A DNA stretch of 17,454 nt from CAZMYO01 sp964570525 (GCA_964570525.1 CAZMYO010000066.1:1-17454); one strand, 5' to 3'; positions 1-5,635 are shown, counted from the stretch's first letter. Notes: a model not told the origin generated them from the sequence alone. Program-made: numbers and translations.

Positions 1-8
1 TGGTCCAT
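1..8 (-). CDS. Start of an unidentified minus-strand gene (partial)
   Basis: Only the first codons lie in the window (ATG GAC, then the edge), so the product is unknown. The call rests on the start signals: a perfect SD, AAGGAGG at 16-22 on the minus strand, sits 7 nt before the ATG, and a near-consensus promoter lies just upstream at 32-60. The same combination precedes the small genes at 10761, 11231, 15990, 16460 and 17276, so this may be another of that class. That last point is inference. Confidence 0.55.
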
Positions 9-31
9 GGTATTTCCTCCTTGGTACAGCC

Positions 32-60
32 ATCCTAGCACTTTGGCCGTGCTTTGTCAA
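32..60 (-). promoter_or_regulatory. Promoter TTGACA-17-TAGGAT
   Basis: On the minus strand a perfect -35 TTGACA (55-60) is followed after 17 nt by TAGGAT (32-37). An inverted repeat AGCAC/GTGCT (37-41 and 49-53) lies almost entirely within the spacer and could be an operator. It drives the gene starting at 8. Confidence 0.7.
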
Positions 61-78
61 GATTAAAAACCCTCCCGC

Positions 79-1166
79 GTATATAATCTACACACAAAGG
101 TAACACCCGGGTAAACTGGAAGATGTCTAACGTCTAACCAATTTACCCTATGATGTTACCTTCTATGGGACAGCATAACTATCATTTGGAGCCACGTCAA
201 CGGTTTCAGATGGTCAAAACACACCTTTCCGGGTCATCCGTCACCGACGTTTGTCGGTTTTACGGCGTAGCCCGTAAAACCTTTTACTACTGGCTTAAGG
301 TCTGGCAACAGGACCAGGACAATTTTGCCAAGAATGTGGCCCTAACCGACACAACGCCGGTGAAACAGCCCCGTCTCACGAACGAGACGACGGCGGCACT
401 CATTATTCGCCTCCGTAAGAAAAGCAGGTACGGACCACAGAGGTTGCGTTTACTCTTGAAAGATCGGGGCATTGTCATGTCCGCCTCAGGTATCTACAAA
501 GTGTTAAAACGGGCTCATTTAATTAAAAAACGCAGATGTAAGGTAAAGAAAAAGTACAAGAAGTATACTGCTTTTATGGTCAGACCGGGTCAAAAGGTCC
601 AGGTGGATGTGGCTTACCTCCCGAAACTGTTTGGCAAGAGCCATCGGCAATATGTGTACCAAGCGATCGATTTACATACCCGAATAACATTCAGCGCGGT
701 CTACAGCGGGTGTAACCCAGAAAACACCGTACACTTTCTCGAACGAGTCATTCGCTTTCTACCGTTCACGGTAGAGGTGTTCCAATTCGACCATGGCACA
801 GAGTTCACCTATGACATGTTTATACAAGTAAAAACCGAGCATCCCGTACACACATACCTTAAAAGCCGTTCCATCGCTTTCTGCTTCAGTCTGGTGGCCA
901 CCCCCCGAACGAACGGATGCGTGGAGCGGGTCCACCGTACCTGGCGCGAGGAGCTACAACGCTGGCACCGCTGGAAGAGTTTAGGGAAGCTCCTCAAAGA
1001 CAACCGTACGTGGATGGAATATTACAACGAACAGCGCCCTCACTCCGGGCTTACCTACCGCAAACCGCTCGAGCAATTACAAACAACAAAACACTTTGAA
1101 AACGCTACGCTTGATTACACGATTTAACTTTATTCACCGGTGTTACTTTACTGTGTGATTATTACA
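79..1166 (+). mobile_element. IS481-type insertion sequence
   Basis: One transposase gene is bounded by imperfect terminal inverted repeats. The left end (about 79-115) and the reverse complement of the right end (about 1128-1166) share the ordered blocks ATAATC, CACACA, AAAG and GTAACACC, with small gaps. The right end read inward begins TGT, as many IS481 ends do. The length of about 1.09 kb is normal for the family. I see no clear target-site duplication, so the exact ends are uncertain by a few bases. A separate tandem GTCTAAC repeat (125-138) lies inside the left end, just before the gene. Confidence 0.65.
150..1127 (+). CDS. IS481 family DDE transposase
   Basis: A 325-aa transposase that would cut and join DNA at the ends of the surrounding IS element. 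A helix-turn-helix region is at about residues 15-55 (VTDVCRFYGVARKTFYYWLK). An HTH_21-like region follows (KSRYGPQRLR near 91). The integrase-fold catalytic core has D153 (QVDVAYLP), D214 (QFDHGTEF) and E259 (NGCVERVHRTW). The D214-E259 gap of 44 residues is longer than the usual 34-35, so there is a short insertion before the glutamate. The frame is intact and all three acidic residues are present, so the enzyme could be active. The ATG at 150 has no SD; the ATG at 165 (residue 6) is a possible alternative. IS3-type integrases share the fold, but the single ORF favours IS481. Confidence 0.9.
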   Translation: MMLPSMGQHNYHLEPRQRFQMVKTHLSGSSVTDVCRFYGVARKTFYYWLKVWQQDQDNFAKNVALTDTTPVKQPRLTNETTAALIIRLRKKSRYGPQRLRLLLKDRGIVMSASGIYKVLKRAHLIKKRRCKVKKKYKKYTAFMVRPGQKVQVDVAYLPKLFGKSHRQYVYQAIDLHTRITFSAVYSGCNPENTVHFLERVIRFLPFTVEVFQFDHGTEFTYDMFIQVKTEHPVHTYLKSRSIAFCFSLVATPRTNGCVERVHRTWREELQRWHRWKSLGKLLKDNRTWMEYYNEQRPHSGLTYRKPLEQLQTTKHFENATLDYTI

Positions 1167-1207
1167 TGAAACAAAAATGCCTTCGGTTGGCTGATTTATT
1201 TGCTTGT

Positions 1208-1346
1208 AGCCCCGTCGTCTAATGGTTAGTCCCGATTCCGCTATGGCGCGGAATCGAGGATCCACGACTTTGCCGCCATAGGCAAAGTCGGGAGACACCA
1301 CGCTTTCAATGTGGTAATACGAGTTCGATTCTCGTTGGGGCTACCA
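1208..1346 (+). tRNA. tRNA-Glu(TTC) interrupted by a 64-nt insert in the D-arm
   Basis: Outside the insert this is a complete tRNA-Glu: acceptor AGCCCCG/TGGGGCT, anticodon loop CTTTCAA with anticodon TTC, T-arm ACGAG-TTCGATT-CTCGT, and an encoded CCA end (1344-1346). From 1294 onward it is identical to the intact minus-strand tRNA-Glu at 2091-2162. The D-arm holds 64 extra nucleotides (1230-1293) between GGTTAG and GACACC. The D-stem can still close, GTCT (1217-1220) with AGAC (1293-1296), leaving the insert as a giant D-loop extension. A good terminator follows at 1349. Either it is a pseudogene or the RNA is processed or tolerated with the insert. The sequence cannot decide. Confidence 0.75.
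1230..1293 (+). repeat. Double-hairpin repeat element, copy 1 (inside tRNA-Glu)
   Basis: The 64-nt element begins TCCCGA and ends TCGGGA. It contains two perfect hairpins: CGATTCCGC/GCGGAATCG with loop TATGGC, and CGACTTTGCC/GGCAAAGTCG with loop GCCATA. The two loops are exact reverse complements, so they could pair as a kissing interaction. A second copy is at 2434-2493. It encodes no protein and resembles REP/BIME-type non-autonomous elements in architecture. I do not recognise the family. Confidence 0.8.
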
Positions 1347-1348
1347 GA

Positions 1349-1378
1349 AAAAAATTCGCTATAATAAGCGGATTTTTT
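1349..1378 (+). terminator. Terminator after the interrupted tRNA-Glu
   Basis: Stem AAAAAATTCGCT / AGCGGATTTTTT (one wobble) with loop ATAATA and a run of T, three bases past the tRNA CCA end. It works on either strand in principle. Confidence 0.75.
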
Positions 1379-1446
1379 GTTCCAATATCGGGGTGACCAC
1401 TGGGGAAATCGAACTTGTCATCAAGGATGCAGCGGTTTCAGTTTTG

Positions 1447-1455
1447 TGGTATAAT
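1447..1455 (+). promoter_or_regulatory. Extended -10 promoter TGG-TATAAT
   Basis: A perfect TATAAT (1450-1455) is preceded by TGG, giving an extended -10. No convincing -35 is seen. It lies 33 nt before the ATG at 1489. The same TGG-TWWRAT pattern recurs at 2605, 3272 and 16422, and on the minus strand at 5686. Confidence 0.6.
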
Positions 1456-1488
1456 ATTTAAATAATGTAATCTTTTTTCTATCTGTTT

Positions 1489-1947
1489 ATGAACAAGAAA
1501 TTTTTTCTGGCCGTTTTAAACATACTAACACTTTGTATAATAATCGGTGCGATTAGTTTATTTTTCGCTAATGATGGTTATTGGATTGGTTTTGTGTTAG
1601 TTTTGTTAGCCGTATTTTGTCTGGTCTCTCTTGTACCTTTTAAAATAAGTTTAAAATCTGTTCAACCCGATATATTTTTTGGGATCATCGATAATGGAAT
1701 ATTGGCAATAATGGCAATTTTTGGCGGTCATTTTGGTGGAGTAACAGGAGCTATTCTTGGCGGGGTTGTCGGTAATGCAGTAACAGACGGAATCGCAGGA
1801 ATTTTTGAGGGATATACTGCTGAAAAATTGAGACTTCAATTAGTTTCTGAGGAAAGAACTATGCTCAAATCGGCAGTTGGTAAAATGGCTGGTTGTCTTT
1901 TGGGAGCCGGTGTCGTTTTAGTAATTGCAAACTTTTTGAAATTTTAA
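1489..1947 (+). CDS. Small polytopic membrane protein, unknown function
   Basis: A 152-aa protein with about four hydrophobic segments: near 7-27, 31-50, 62-96 (broken by glycines) and 127-150. Between the third and fourth lies a glycine-rich stretch, GGHFGGVTGAILGGVVGNAVTDG, continuing into the acidic motif GIFEGYTAEKLR. This looks like a membrane re-entrant or packed helix pair followed by a cytoplasmic loop. I do not recognise a named family. The ATG at 1489 has no SD; the leader after the TGG-TATAAT promoter is about 27 nt. The gene sits alone between two oppositely oriented tRNA-Glu copies, which could act as inverted repeats around it. It is clearly hydrophobic and collinear with good start signals, so it is likely real. 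Confidence 0.75.
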   Translation: MNKKFFLAVLNILTLCIIIGAISLFFANDGYWIGFVLVLLAVFCLVSLVPFKISLKSVQPDIFFGIIDNGILAIMAIFGGHFGGVTGAILGGVVGNAVTDGIAGIFEGYTAEKLRLQLVSEERTMLKSAVGKMAGCLLGAGVVLVIANFLKF

Positions 1948-1978
1948 TCAACTTTATTTAAACAGAAATACTATATAA

Positions 1979-2002
1979 AATTGGAATCATTTTGCTCCAA
2001 TT
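1979..2002 (+). terminator. Weak hairpin after the membrane protein gene
   Basis: AATTGGA / TCCAATT stem with a 10-nt loop, followed by CCTTATTTCC rather than a clean T run. It is possibly a poor terminator for the gene ending at 1947. Confidence 0.3.
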
Positions 2003-2046
2003 CCTTATTTCCTCAAACAAAAGGTTCCAATAGTCAATAGAGTGGT

Positions 2047-2093
2047 CTACTAAATAAAATACCCCGCATAAAGCGGGATATTTTATTTAGTAG
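2047..2093 (-). terminator. Long stem-loop terminator of the minus-strand tRNA-Glu
   Basis: An approximately 21-bp stem runs from CTACTAAATAAAATA plus CCCCGC to GCGGG plus the A/T-rich complementary arm, with one mismatch and a short loop around ATAA. On the minus strand the A/T half gives a T-rich tail right after the tRNA 3' end. The stem base overlaps tRNA positions 2091-2093. It can also stop plus-strand transcription. Confidence 0.75.
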
Positions 2094-2162
2094 CCCCAAC
2101 GAGAATCGAACTCGTATTACCACATTGAAAGCGTGGTGTCCTAACCATTAGACGATGGGGCC
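2091..2162 (-). tRNA. tRNA-Glu(TTC), intact, no encoded CCA
   Basis: A full cloverleaf on the minus strand. The acceptor is GGCCCCA/TGGGGCT (first pair G-U). The D-stem is GTCT/GGAC with loop AATGGTTA. The anticodon stem is CCACG/TGTGG around CTTTCAA (anticodon TTC), and the T-arm is ACGAG/CTCGT. The discriminator A is followed by CTA, so CCA must be added after transcription. The gene begins 5 nt after the stop codon of the GIY-YIG gene, so the two are probably on one transcript. It is the only uninterrupted tRNA-Glu in this window. Confidence 0.93.
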
Positions 2163-2167
2163 GTTAA

Positions 2168-2410
2168 TTATTTTTTCCTTATCAATCGCTCTATTGCTTT
2201 TCTACTTTTCCATTTTTTTATTTGATACTCACGGCTCTGGGCAGTTCCTCTCGTGGCGAATTGTTCAACGTGTTGGAGTATAAATGGTAGCTTGTTCTTT
2301 GTGGAGGGAACCTGTCCAGCCTCATGACGTTTTAATCGTGAGGTCAAATCATCCGTACTGCCGATGTAGTAGGAGTTGTCCGTCAAACTTAGGATATACA
2401 CACTGGCCAT
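2168..2410 (-). CDS. GIY-YIG domain nuclease-like protein
   Basis: An 80-aa single-domain protein of the UvrC/Slx1-like GIY-YIG superfamily. Visible motifs are the GIY variant VYIL (4-7) paired with YYIGST (14-19), the arginine region SRLKRHEAG (about 24-32), and a distal glutamate in AQSREYQIKKWKSRK (about 57-71). This is the usual layout of the small standalone proteins. They are presumed endonucleases; most have no known substrate. I chose the ATG at 2410 (MASVYIL) because it matches family N-termini. An in-frame ATG at 2425 falls within the duplicated tRNA fragment. No SD is seen. It lies between a 5' tRNA-Glu fragment and an intact tRNA-Glu, an arrangement that suggests insertion into a tRNA gene with duplication of its 5' end. 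Confidence 0.88.
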   Translation of the reverse strand: MASVYILSLTDNSYYIGSTDDLTSRLKRHEAGQVPSTKNKLPFILQHVEQFATRGTAQSREYQIKKWKSRKAIERLIRKK

Positions 2411-2422
2411 ATAGCAATGTAT

Positions 2423-2503
2423 CATTAGACGATCCCGATTCCGCTATGGCGCGGAATCGAGGATGCTCGATTTTCCGCCACAGGAAAATCGGCATGGGGC
2501 CGT
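2423..2503 (-). pseudogene. tRNA-Glu 5'-end duplicate split by a repeat element
   Basis: On the minus strand, ACGGCCCCAT then CGTCTAATG reproduces 19 nt of the start and immediate leader of the intact tRNA-Glu at 2091-2162. The two parts are separated by the 60-nt element at 2434-2493. The dinucleotide AT appears on both sides of the insert and may be a 2-bp target duplication. No rest of the tRNA follows; instead the GIY-YIG gene begins. Confidence 0.75.
2434..2493 (+). repeat. Double-hairpin repeat element, copy 2
   Basis: The first half is identical to copy 1 at 1231-1261 (31 nt, hairpin CGATTCCGC/GCGGAATCG, loop TATGGC). The second hairpin differs but keeps pairing: CGATTTTCC/GGAAAATCG with loop GCCACA, against CGACTTTGCC/GGCAAAGTCG in copy 1. 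The changes are compensatory, which argues that the fold matters. Relative to the tRNA fragment it interrupts, its orientation is opposite to that of copy 1. Confidence 0.8.
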
Positions 2504-2526
2504 CCTTCGCTGAAGCTACGGACGGC
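2499..2526. repeat. Short palindrome next to the tRNA fragment
   Basis: A perfect 7-bp stem GCCGTCC/GGACGGC with a 14-nt loop TTCGCTGAAGCTAC, itself containing the small palindrome TTCGCTGAA. It abuts the tRNA-Glu fragment. It could serve as a terminator-like structure or be a further repeat unit; no T run follows. Confidence 0.45.
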
Positions 2527-2545
2527 ACCGCCGAGCTTTAAGCGA

Positions 2546-2575
2546 ATGTGTGATAGTATAATGTGTGATAGTATA
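2546..2575 (+). repeat. Exact 15-bp tandem duplication upstream of marC
   Basis: ATGTGTGATAGTATA is repeated twice with no gap. The junction creates a TATAAT (2557-2562). It may be a regulatory site pair or simply slippage. Confidence 0.6.
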
Positions 2576-2582
2576 TAGTGTT

Positions 2583-2613
2583 TTAACAAAAAGTCAATAT
2601 AATATGGTATGAT
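2583..2613 (+). promoter_or_regulatory. Promoter of the marC-like gene
   Basis: TTAACA (2583-2588) is followed after 19 nt by TATGAT (2608-2613) with an upstream TGG (extended -10). A second TATAAT is at 2598-2603. The leader to the ATG at 2645 is about 25 nt. Confidence 0.5.
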
Positions 2614-2644
2614 CAATAATACAAAGCGCCCTTATTAACAGTTT

Positions 2645-3211
2645 ATGCTGATTAACATCGTCAAAGCATTTGTCGCGATTTTTGGCGTAATGGACCCGCT
2701 GGGAAATACGCCGGTATTTTTATCGCTGACTGGACACTTAGACATTAAAGCTAAACAACTGCTAGCGATTAAAGCCGTTCTGCGAGCCGGGATAATTTTG
2801 CTGGTTTTTGTTTTTTTGGGAAATATTATTTTGGATTTTTTCCATATCTCGCTCGCGAGCTTTCGCATTGCCGGCGGCATAATTTTAATTTTAATCGGTT
2901 TACAAATTTTATTTGGCTTACCTTTTGGCAGCGAGGGAAAGACGGCTGATGATATTAGCGCTGTGCCGCTGGCCACGCCATTAATTGCCGGTCCAGGAAC
3001 AATTACCACCGTAGTCATTTTTTCCAAAGAATATGGGCTTACAATTACTATCATCGGCATCATTGCCAATCTAGCTTTATCCTGGATATTATTTCGTTAC
3101 GCCAATTTTATTGTTAAAGTTCTTGGCAAAAGCGGCACCTTGATTTTCGTGAAGTTTATGAGCTTAATTTTAGTGGCGATTGGCGTAGAATTTATACGAA
3201 ACAGTTTATAA
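2645..3211 (+). CDS. MarC family integral membrane protein
   Basis: A 188-aa protein of the MarC (UPF0056) family, an inner-membrane family with no firmly established transport substrate. It has six hydrophobic segments, at about 3-23, 44-64, 70-91, 105-127 (broken), 130-151 and 163-186. Family landmarks are FxxxDPLGNTPVFL at the N-terminus, FRIAGGIILILIGLQI in the third segment and the loop ISAVPLATPLIAGPGTITTVV. Length is close to the usual 190-220. The ATG at 2645 starts MLINIVKAF, with no SD (AACAGTTT precedes it). It has its own promoter upstream and is not obviously coupled to the next gene, which has a separate promoter. Confidence 0.9.
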   Translation: MLINIVKAFVAIFGVMDPLGNTPVFLSLTGHLDIKAKQLLAIKAVLRAGIILLVFVFLGNIILDFFHISLASFRIAGGIILILIGLQILFGLPFGSEGKTADDISAVPLATPLIAGPGTITTVVIFSKEYGLTITIIGIIANLALSWILFRYANFIVKVLGKSGTLIFVKFMSLILVAIGVEFIRNSL

Positions 3212-3251
3212 TTTTAGCTTTTTGTTTTTCTGCGGCTAATCGCATGATTAG

Positions 3252-3280
3252 TTTACAATACCAAGCGAGCATGGTTAAAT
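3252..3280 (+). promoter_or_regulatory. Promoter TTTACA-17-TTAAAT
   Basis: -35 TTTACA (3252-3257), 17-nt spacer, TTAAAT (3275-3280) preceded by TGG. The start site would be near 3287, about 13 nt before the ATG at 3300. A small hairpin GGTTAAA/TTTAACC (3273-3297) overlaps the -10. Confidence 0.45.
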
Positions 3281-3299
3281 ACGTCCATATTTTAACCCT

Positions 3300-3569
3300 A
3301 TGTCTGAACGAGGTAAGCCCCCTGAACAACCCGCCCCCGAGACACAACCACCAAAAGAGATTTTTGCTCCGGTGCGCCGGGAGTACGACCAAGAGATACG
3401 CGAGCACGGTGTTGACGCTGTTTTTGCGGATCTTGATTTTAGTGGCGGACGACACCTGCTCTCTATTGAGAATGAAGCGCGTCGGCACCTTAAATTTTTG
3501 AAAGCTTTCCAGGGTACAATGGTTTTTGGAGGCGATGGGGAAGATGATCTGGAAAAGCGGCTGGCCTAG
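3300..3569 (+). CDS. Small hydrophilic protein, unknown function
   Basis: An 89-aa soluble protein with no recognised domain. The N-terminus is proline-rich and charged (SERGKPPEQPAPETQPPKE, probably disordered). It is followed by a more ordered region including REYDQEIREHGVDAVFADLDFSG, and an acidic tail ending GDGEDDLEKRLA. The start follows a short AT-rich leader without SD, like the housekeeping genes here. Codon use is ordinary for the window. Its stop is 37 nt before the MFS start. An overlapping frame at 3244-3501 is open but has no start signals and reads as low-complexity, so this frame is preferred. Confidence 0.6.
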   Translation: MSERGKPPEQPAPETQPPKEIFAPVRREYDQEIREHGVDAVFADLDFSGGRHLLSIENEARRHLKFLKAFQGTMVFGGDGEDDLEKRLA

Positions 3570-3606
3570 CTTGCTTGGGTGTCAATGGTTAAATTTTTGT
3601 TTGAGC

Positions 3607-4782
3607 ATGTTTCGAGAACTGCATCGTCACCATCTATTTTTTCGCCATAAAGAAATTAACGAAATTTACGTTTCTATTTTTGGCATGAACCTGGCTAGCG
3701 TCATGATCAGCTTGTTTGTTCCGATTTATCTTTACACTCTTCAGTATTCCATAGTTAAAATAATACTTTTCTTTTTTATCGGCAACCTGGTTTCGGTAGC
3801 CGGAGCTTTGCCGGCGGCCAAACTCGTGGCGCGCCTCGGCGCCAAACATTCTATAATGGCTTCCGTCCCTCTCCTTATTTTTTATTATCTGGGGTTGCGT
3901 TTTTTGCCAGTTTATCCAATATTATTTTTCATTCTATCATTTTTTTCATCCACCCACGCTCTGCTTTATAACTTTGGCTTTGATTTAAATTTCATTACCC
4001 ACGCCGATCGGGCGAATTTAGGTCGGGAGCTTTCTTTCATCCACATTCTGGCAATTTTGGCGAGTGTTTTCGCGCCGCTTTTAGCCGGCCTTATCATTAC
4101 CATCTTTGGCTACAATCTGCTTTTTCTCTCCGGCTCAACCCTCTTAGTTATCTCGCTTCTGCCGCTTTTTGCTTCCAAAGATTCCTATCGGCGCCTTGAT
4201 TTCAACTGGAAGGACGTGGTGCATTACGCCGTTAACAAAGAACAGCTTGGCATGACATTAAGTTTCGTAGGCTACGCCATCGAGTCAAGCATCGGTCTTA
4301 TTATTTGGCCGCTGTTTCTTATCATTATTTTAGGGGTAGCCGAAAAGGTGGGTTATGTCGCCGCCCTCTCGGCCACCATAACCGTCGTGATCTTATCGCT
4401 GGCGGGCACACTGACCGATCGCTTTAGCGCCCTTAAATTAATGCGTTTCGGTACCATGCTTTATTTTCTTGGCTGGCTGGGCAGTGTCTTTGCCGACAGT
4501 ACTTTTAAAGTATTTTTTGCTGATTCCTATCGGCGGGTTTCGGAGCGTTTTATCATGGTACCATGGGAAGCTGTTTTTTATCGCCGGATGGAACCCAAGG
4601 CTTATTTCCGCGCCGTGGTGGCGCGCGACATGACTTTTAACGGCAGCCGCGTACTGATTTTGCCGCTTATTATGGTCGTGTTTGCTTTTTTAAAACAACC
4701 ATTTATGGTAGCCTTTGTTATCGCTTCTTTATTTACCCTGCTGTACCCGTTTATCGGCAGTGCCGAAGAAGCCAAGGTCTAG
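3607..4782 (+). CDS. MFS-type transporter
   Basis: A 391-aa polytopic membrane protein with about 11-12 hydrophobic helices in two halves separated by a polar loop near residues 195-218 (ASKDSYRRLDFNWKDVVHYAVNK). Overall character and length fit the major facilitator superfamily. The loop between the second and third helices, AAKLVARLGAKHSI, resembles the MFS motif-A region, and TLTDRFSALKLMR occupies the equivalent position in the second half. No substrate can be inferred. The frame is open further upstream to 3526, overlapping the preceding gene, but the ATG at 3607 (MFRELHRHHLFF) gives a normal short cytoplasmic N-terminus. A TGGTTAAAT at 3587-3595 may be an extended -10, although it is very close to the ATG. 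Confidence 0.8.
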   Translation: MFRELHRHHLFFRHKEINEIYVSIFGMNLASVMISLFVPIYLYTLQYSIVKIILFFFIGNLVSVAGALPAAKLVARLGAKHSIMASVPLLIFYYLGLRFLPVYPILFFILSFFSSTHALLYNFGFDLNFITHADRANLGRELSFIHILAILASVFAPLLAGLIITIFGYNLLFLSGSTLLVISLLPLFASKDSYRRLDFNWKDVVHYAVNKEQLGMTLSFVGYAIESSIGLIIWPLFLIIILGVAEKVGYVAALSATITVVILSLAGTLTDRFSALKLMRFGTMLYFLGWLGSVFADSTFKVFFADSYRRVSERFIMVPWEAVFYRRMEPKAYFRAVVARDMTFNGSRVLILPLIMVVFAFLKQPFMVAFVIASLFTLLYPFIGSAEEAKV

Positions 4783-4820
4783 CTACGTTTCAGATTGACA
4801 ATTGAAACCTAGCGCCCCGC

Positions 4821-4849
4821 TTGCGTGCTTTTATAAAAAAGTGTATAGT
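4821..4849 (+). promoter_or_regulatory. Promoter of the first HU gene
   Basis: TTGCGT (4821-4826), 17-nt spacer, TATAGT (4844-4849). The predicted start is near 4856, giving a leader of about 38 nt before the ATG at 4894. Confidence 0.6.
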
Positions 4850-4893
4850 AACTATTAATATGAGTAGTTTTTTATTATTAACCATACCAAAGT

Positions 4894-5175
4894 ATGGCAG
4901 GCATGACTAAATCGGCCCTGTTATCTGCGCTCGCAGAAAAAACAGGCATGAGTAAAAAAGACGTGGAGGGGTTTATGGGCGCCATGGTCGAAATGGCGTA
5001 CCACGAGGTTAAAAAGAGCGGAGTTTTTGTGCTTCCGGGTCTCGGAAAATTAGTAAAAGTACATCGCGCCGCCCGCCTGGGGCGCAACCCAGCCACTGGC
5101 GCCGCACTTCAAATTCCAGCCAAGACGGCGGTCAAATTCCGCGTCGCTAAAGCGGCCAAAGAAGCAGTGTTGTAA
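4894..5175 (+). CDS. HU/IHF family DNA-binding protein
   Basis: A 93-aa nucleoid protein that binds and bends DNA as a dimer. The N-terminal helices are TKSALLSALAEKTGMSKKDVEGFMGAM (5-31). The beta-arm region GVFVLPGLGKLVKVHRAARLGRNPATG carries the family signature GRNPxTG (64-70) with the intercalating proline. The C-terminal helix is VAKAAKEAVL. Length is the usual 90-100. Translation could start at 4894 or at the second ATG (4903, MTKSALL); neither has an SD. It is convergent with a second HU gene at 5357-5635 and shares the strong terminator at 5186-5221. It differs from that paralogue in the arm sequence, so the two may form distinct dimers. Confidence 0.95.
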   Translation: MAGMTKSALLSALAEKTGMSKKDVEGFMGAMVEMAYHEVKKSGVFVLPGLGKLVKVHRAARLGRNPATGAALQIPAKTAVKFRVAKAAKEAVL

Positions 5176-5185
5176 TAAATCAAAT

Positions 5186-5221
5186 AAAAACCCGCCCCGA
5201 TGTCCATCGGGGCGGGTTTTT
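5186..5221. terminator. Bidirectional terminator between convergent HU genes
   Basis: A 17-bp perfect stem (AAAAACCCGCCCCGATG with its complement) around a 2-nt loop TC, with A and T runs at the two ends. It can stop transcription from both sides. Confidence 0.93.
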
Positions 5222-5241
5222 ATTTGGTATGATTGGTCTAA

Positions 5242-5283
5242 TTATGATTTCAGAGCATCTTTCAGAGCCTTGCCAGCTTTGCC
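5242..5283 (-). pseudogene. Remnant of a third HU gene (C-terminal tail)
   Basis: The minus strand reads GKAGKALKDALKS followed by TAA, matching the tail FKAGKALKDALKA of the intact HU gene at 5357-5635. At DNA level several positions differ, so this is the end of a diverged paralogue rather than a fresh duplication. The upstream part is replaced by the palindromic sequence 5273-5336. It lies in the 3' untranslated region of the intact minus-strand HU gene. Confidence 0.7.
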
Positions 5284-5336
5284 CCAGTACCAGTCCCTTT
5301 AGGACGGTACGGGACTGCGGTGGAAGGCGAAGCTGG
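5273..5336. repeat. Nested palindrome in the HU remnant
   Basis: Outer arms CCAGCTTTGCC (5273-5283) and GGCGAAGCTGG (5326-5336) pair with one wobble. Inside, GTACCAGTCC and GGACGGTAC pair with one bulged base around CTTTA. The outer left arm is also HU coding remnant, so the element probably formed or inserted there. Confidence 0.55.
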
Positions 5337-5356
5337 ATCAGTGTTTGCTGTTTTGG

Positions 5357-5635
5357 TTATGCCTTTAACGCGTCTTTCAACGCTTTACCCGCCTTGAATT
5401 TGGGAACTTTTACCGCTGGAATCTGGATCTTTTGCGTAGGATTTTGAGGGTTGACGCCAGTGCGGGCCGCGCGCTGTTTGACGCTGAAAGCCCCAAAACC
5501 GGTTAAAACGACCTCACCACCACTCTTGAGTGTCGAGGTGACTAACTCAAGGAACGCATTGAGCATATCCTCGCCTTCGCGCTTGGATACGTTCAGTTTT
5601 TCGGCCAATGCTTGGGCCACATCTGCTTTGTTCAT
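5357..5635 (-). CDS. HU/IHF family DNA-binding protein (second copy)
   Basis: A 92-aa HU-fold protein. The N-terminus MNKADVAQALAEKLNVSKREGEDMLNAFLELV is classic for HU. The beta region is GGEVVLTGFGAFSVKQRAARTGVNPQNPTQKIQIPA, with the intercalating proline in GVNP (60-63). The tail FKAGKALKDALKA is typical. Compared with the other HU gene at 4894, the arm has GVNPQNP instead of GRNPATG. The ATG at 5635 follows ACCATACAGGTT, a weak or absent SD. The leader runs about 44 nt from an extended -10 at 5686-5694. Transcription would run through the HU remnant to the shared terminator at 5186-5221. Confidence 0.95.
   Translation of the reverse strand: MNKADVAQALAEKLNVSKREGEDMLNAFLELVTSTLKSGGEVVLTGFGAFSVKQRAARTGVNPQNPTQKIQIPAVKVPKFKAGKALKDALKA

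Noticed and set aside
1230..1293. Short CRISPR-like repeat unit
   Set aside because: There are only two copies 1.2 kb apart, each self-complementary, with no regular spacers or cas genes.
2284..2541. Plus-strand frame across the GIY-YIG gene and the repeat element
   Set aside because: It is antisense to a recognised domain and runs through a palindromic repeat and tRNA fragment.
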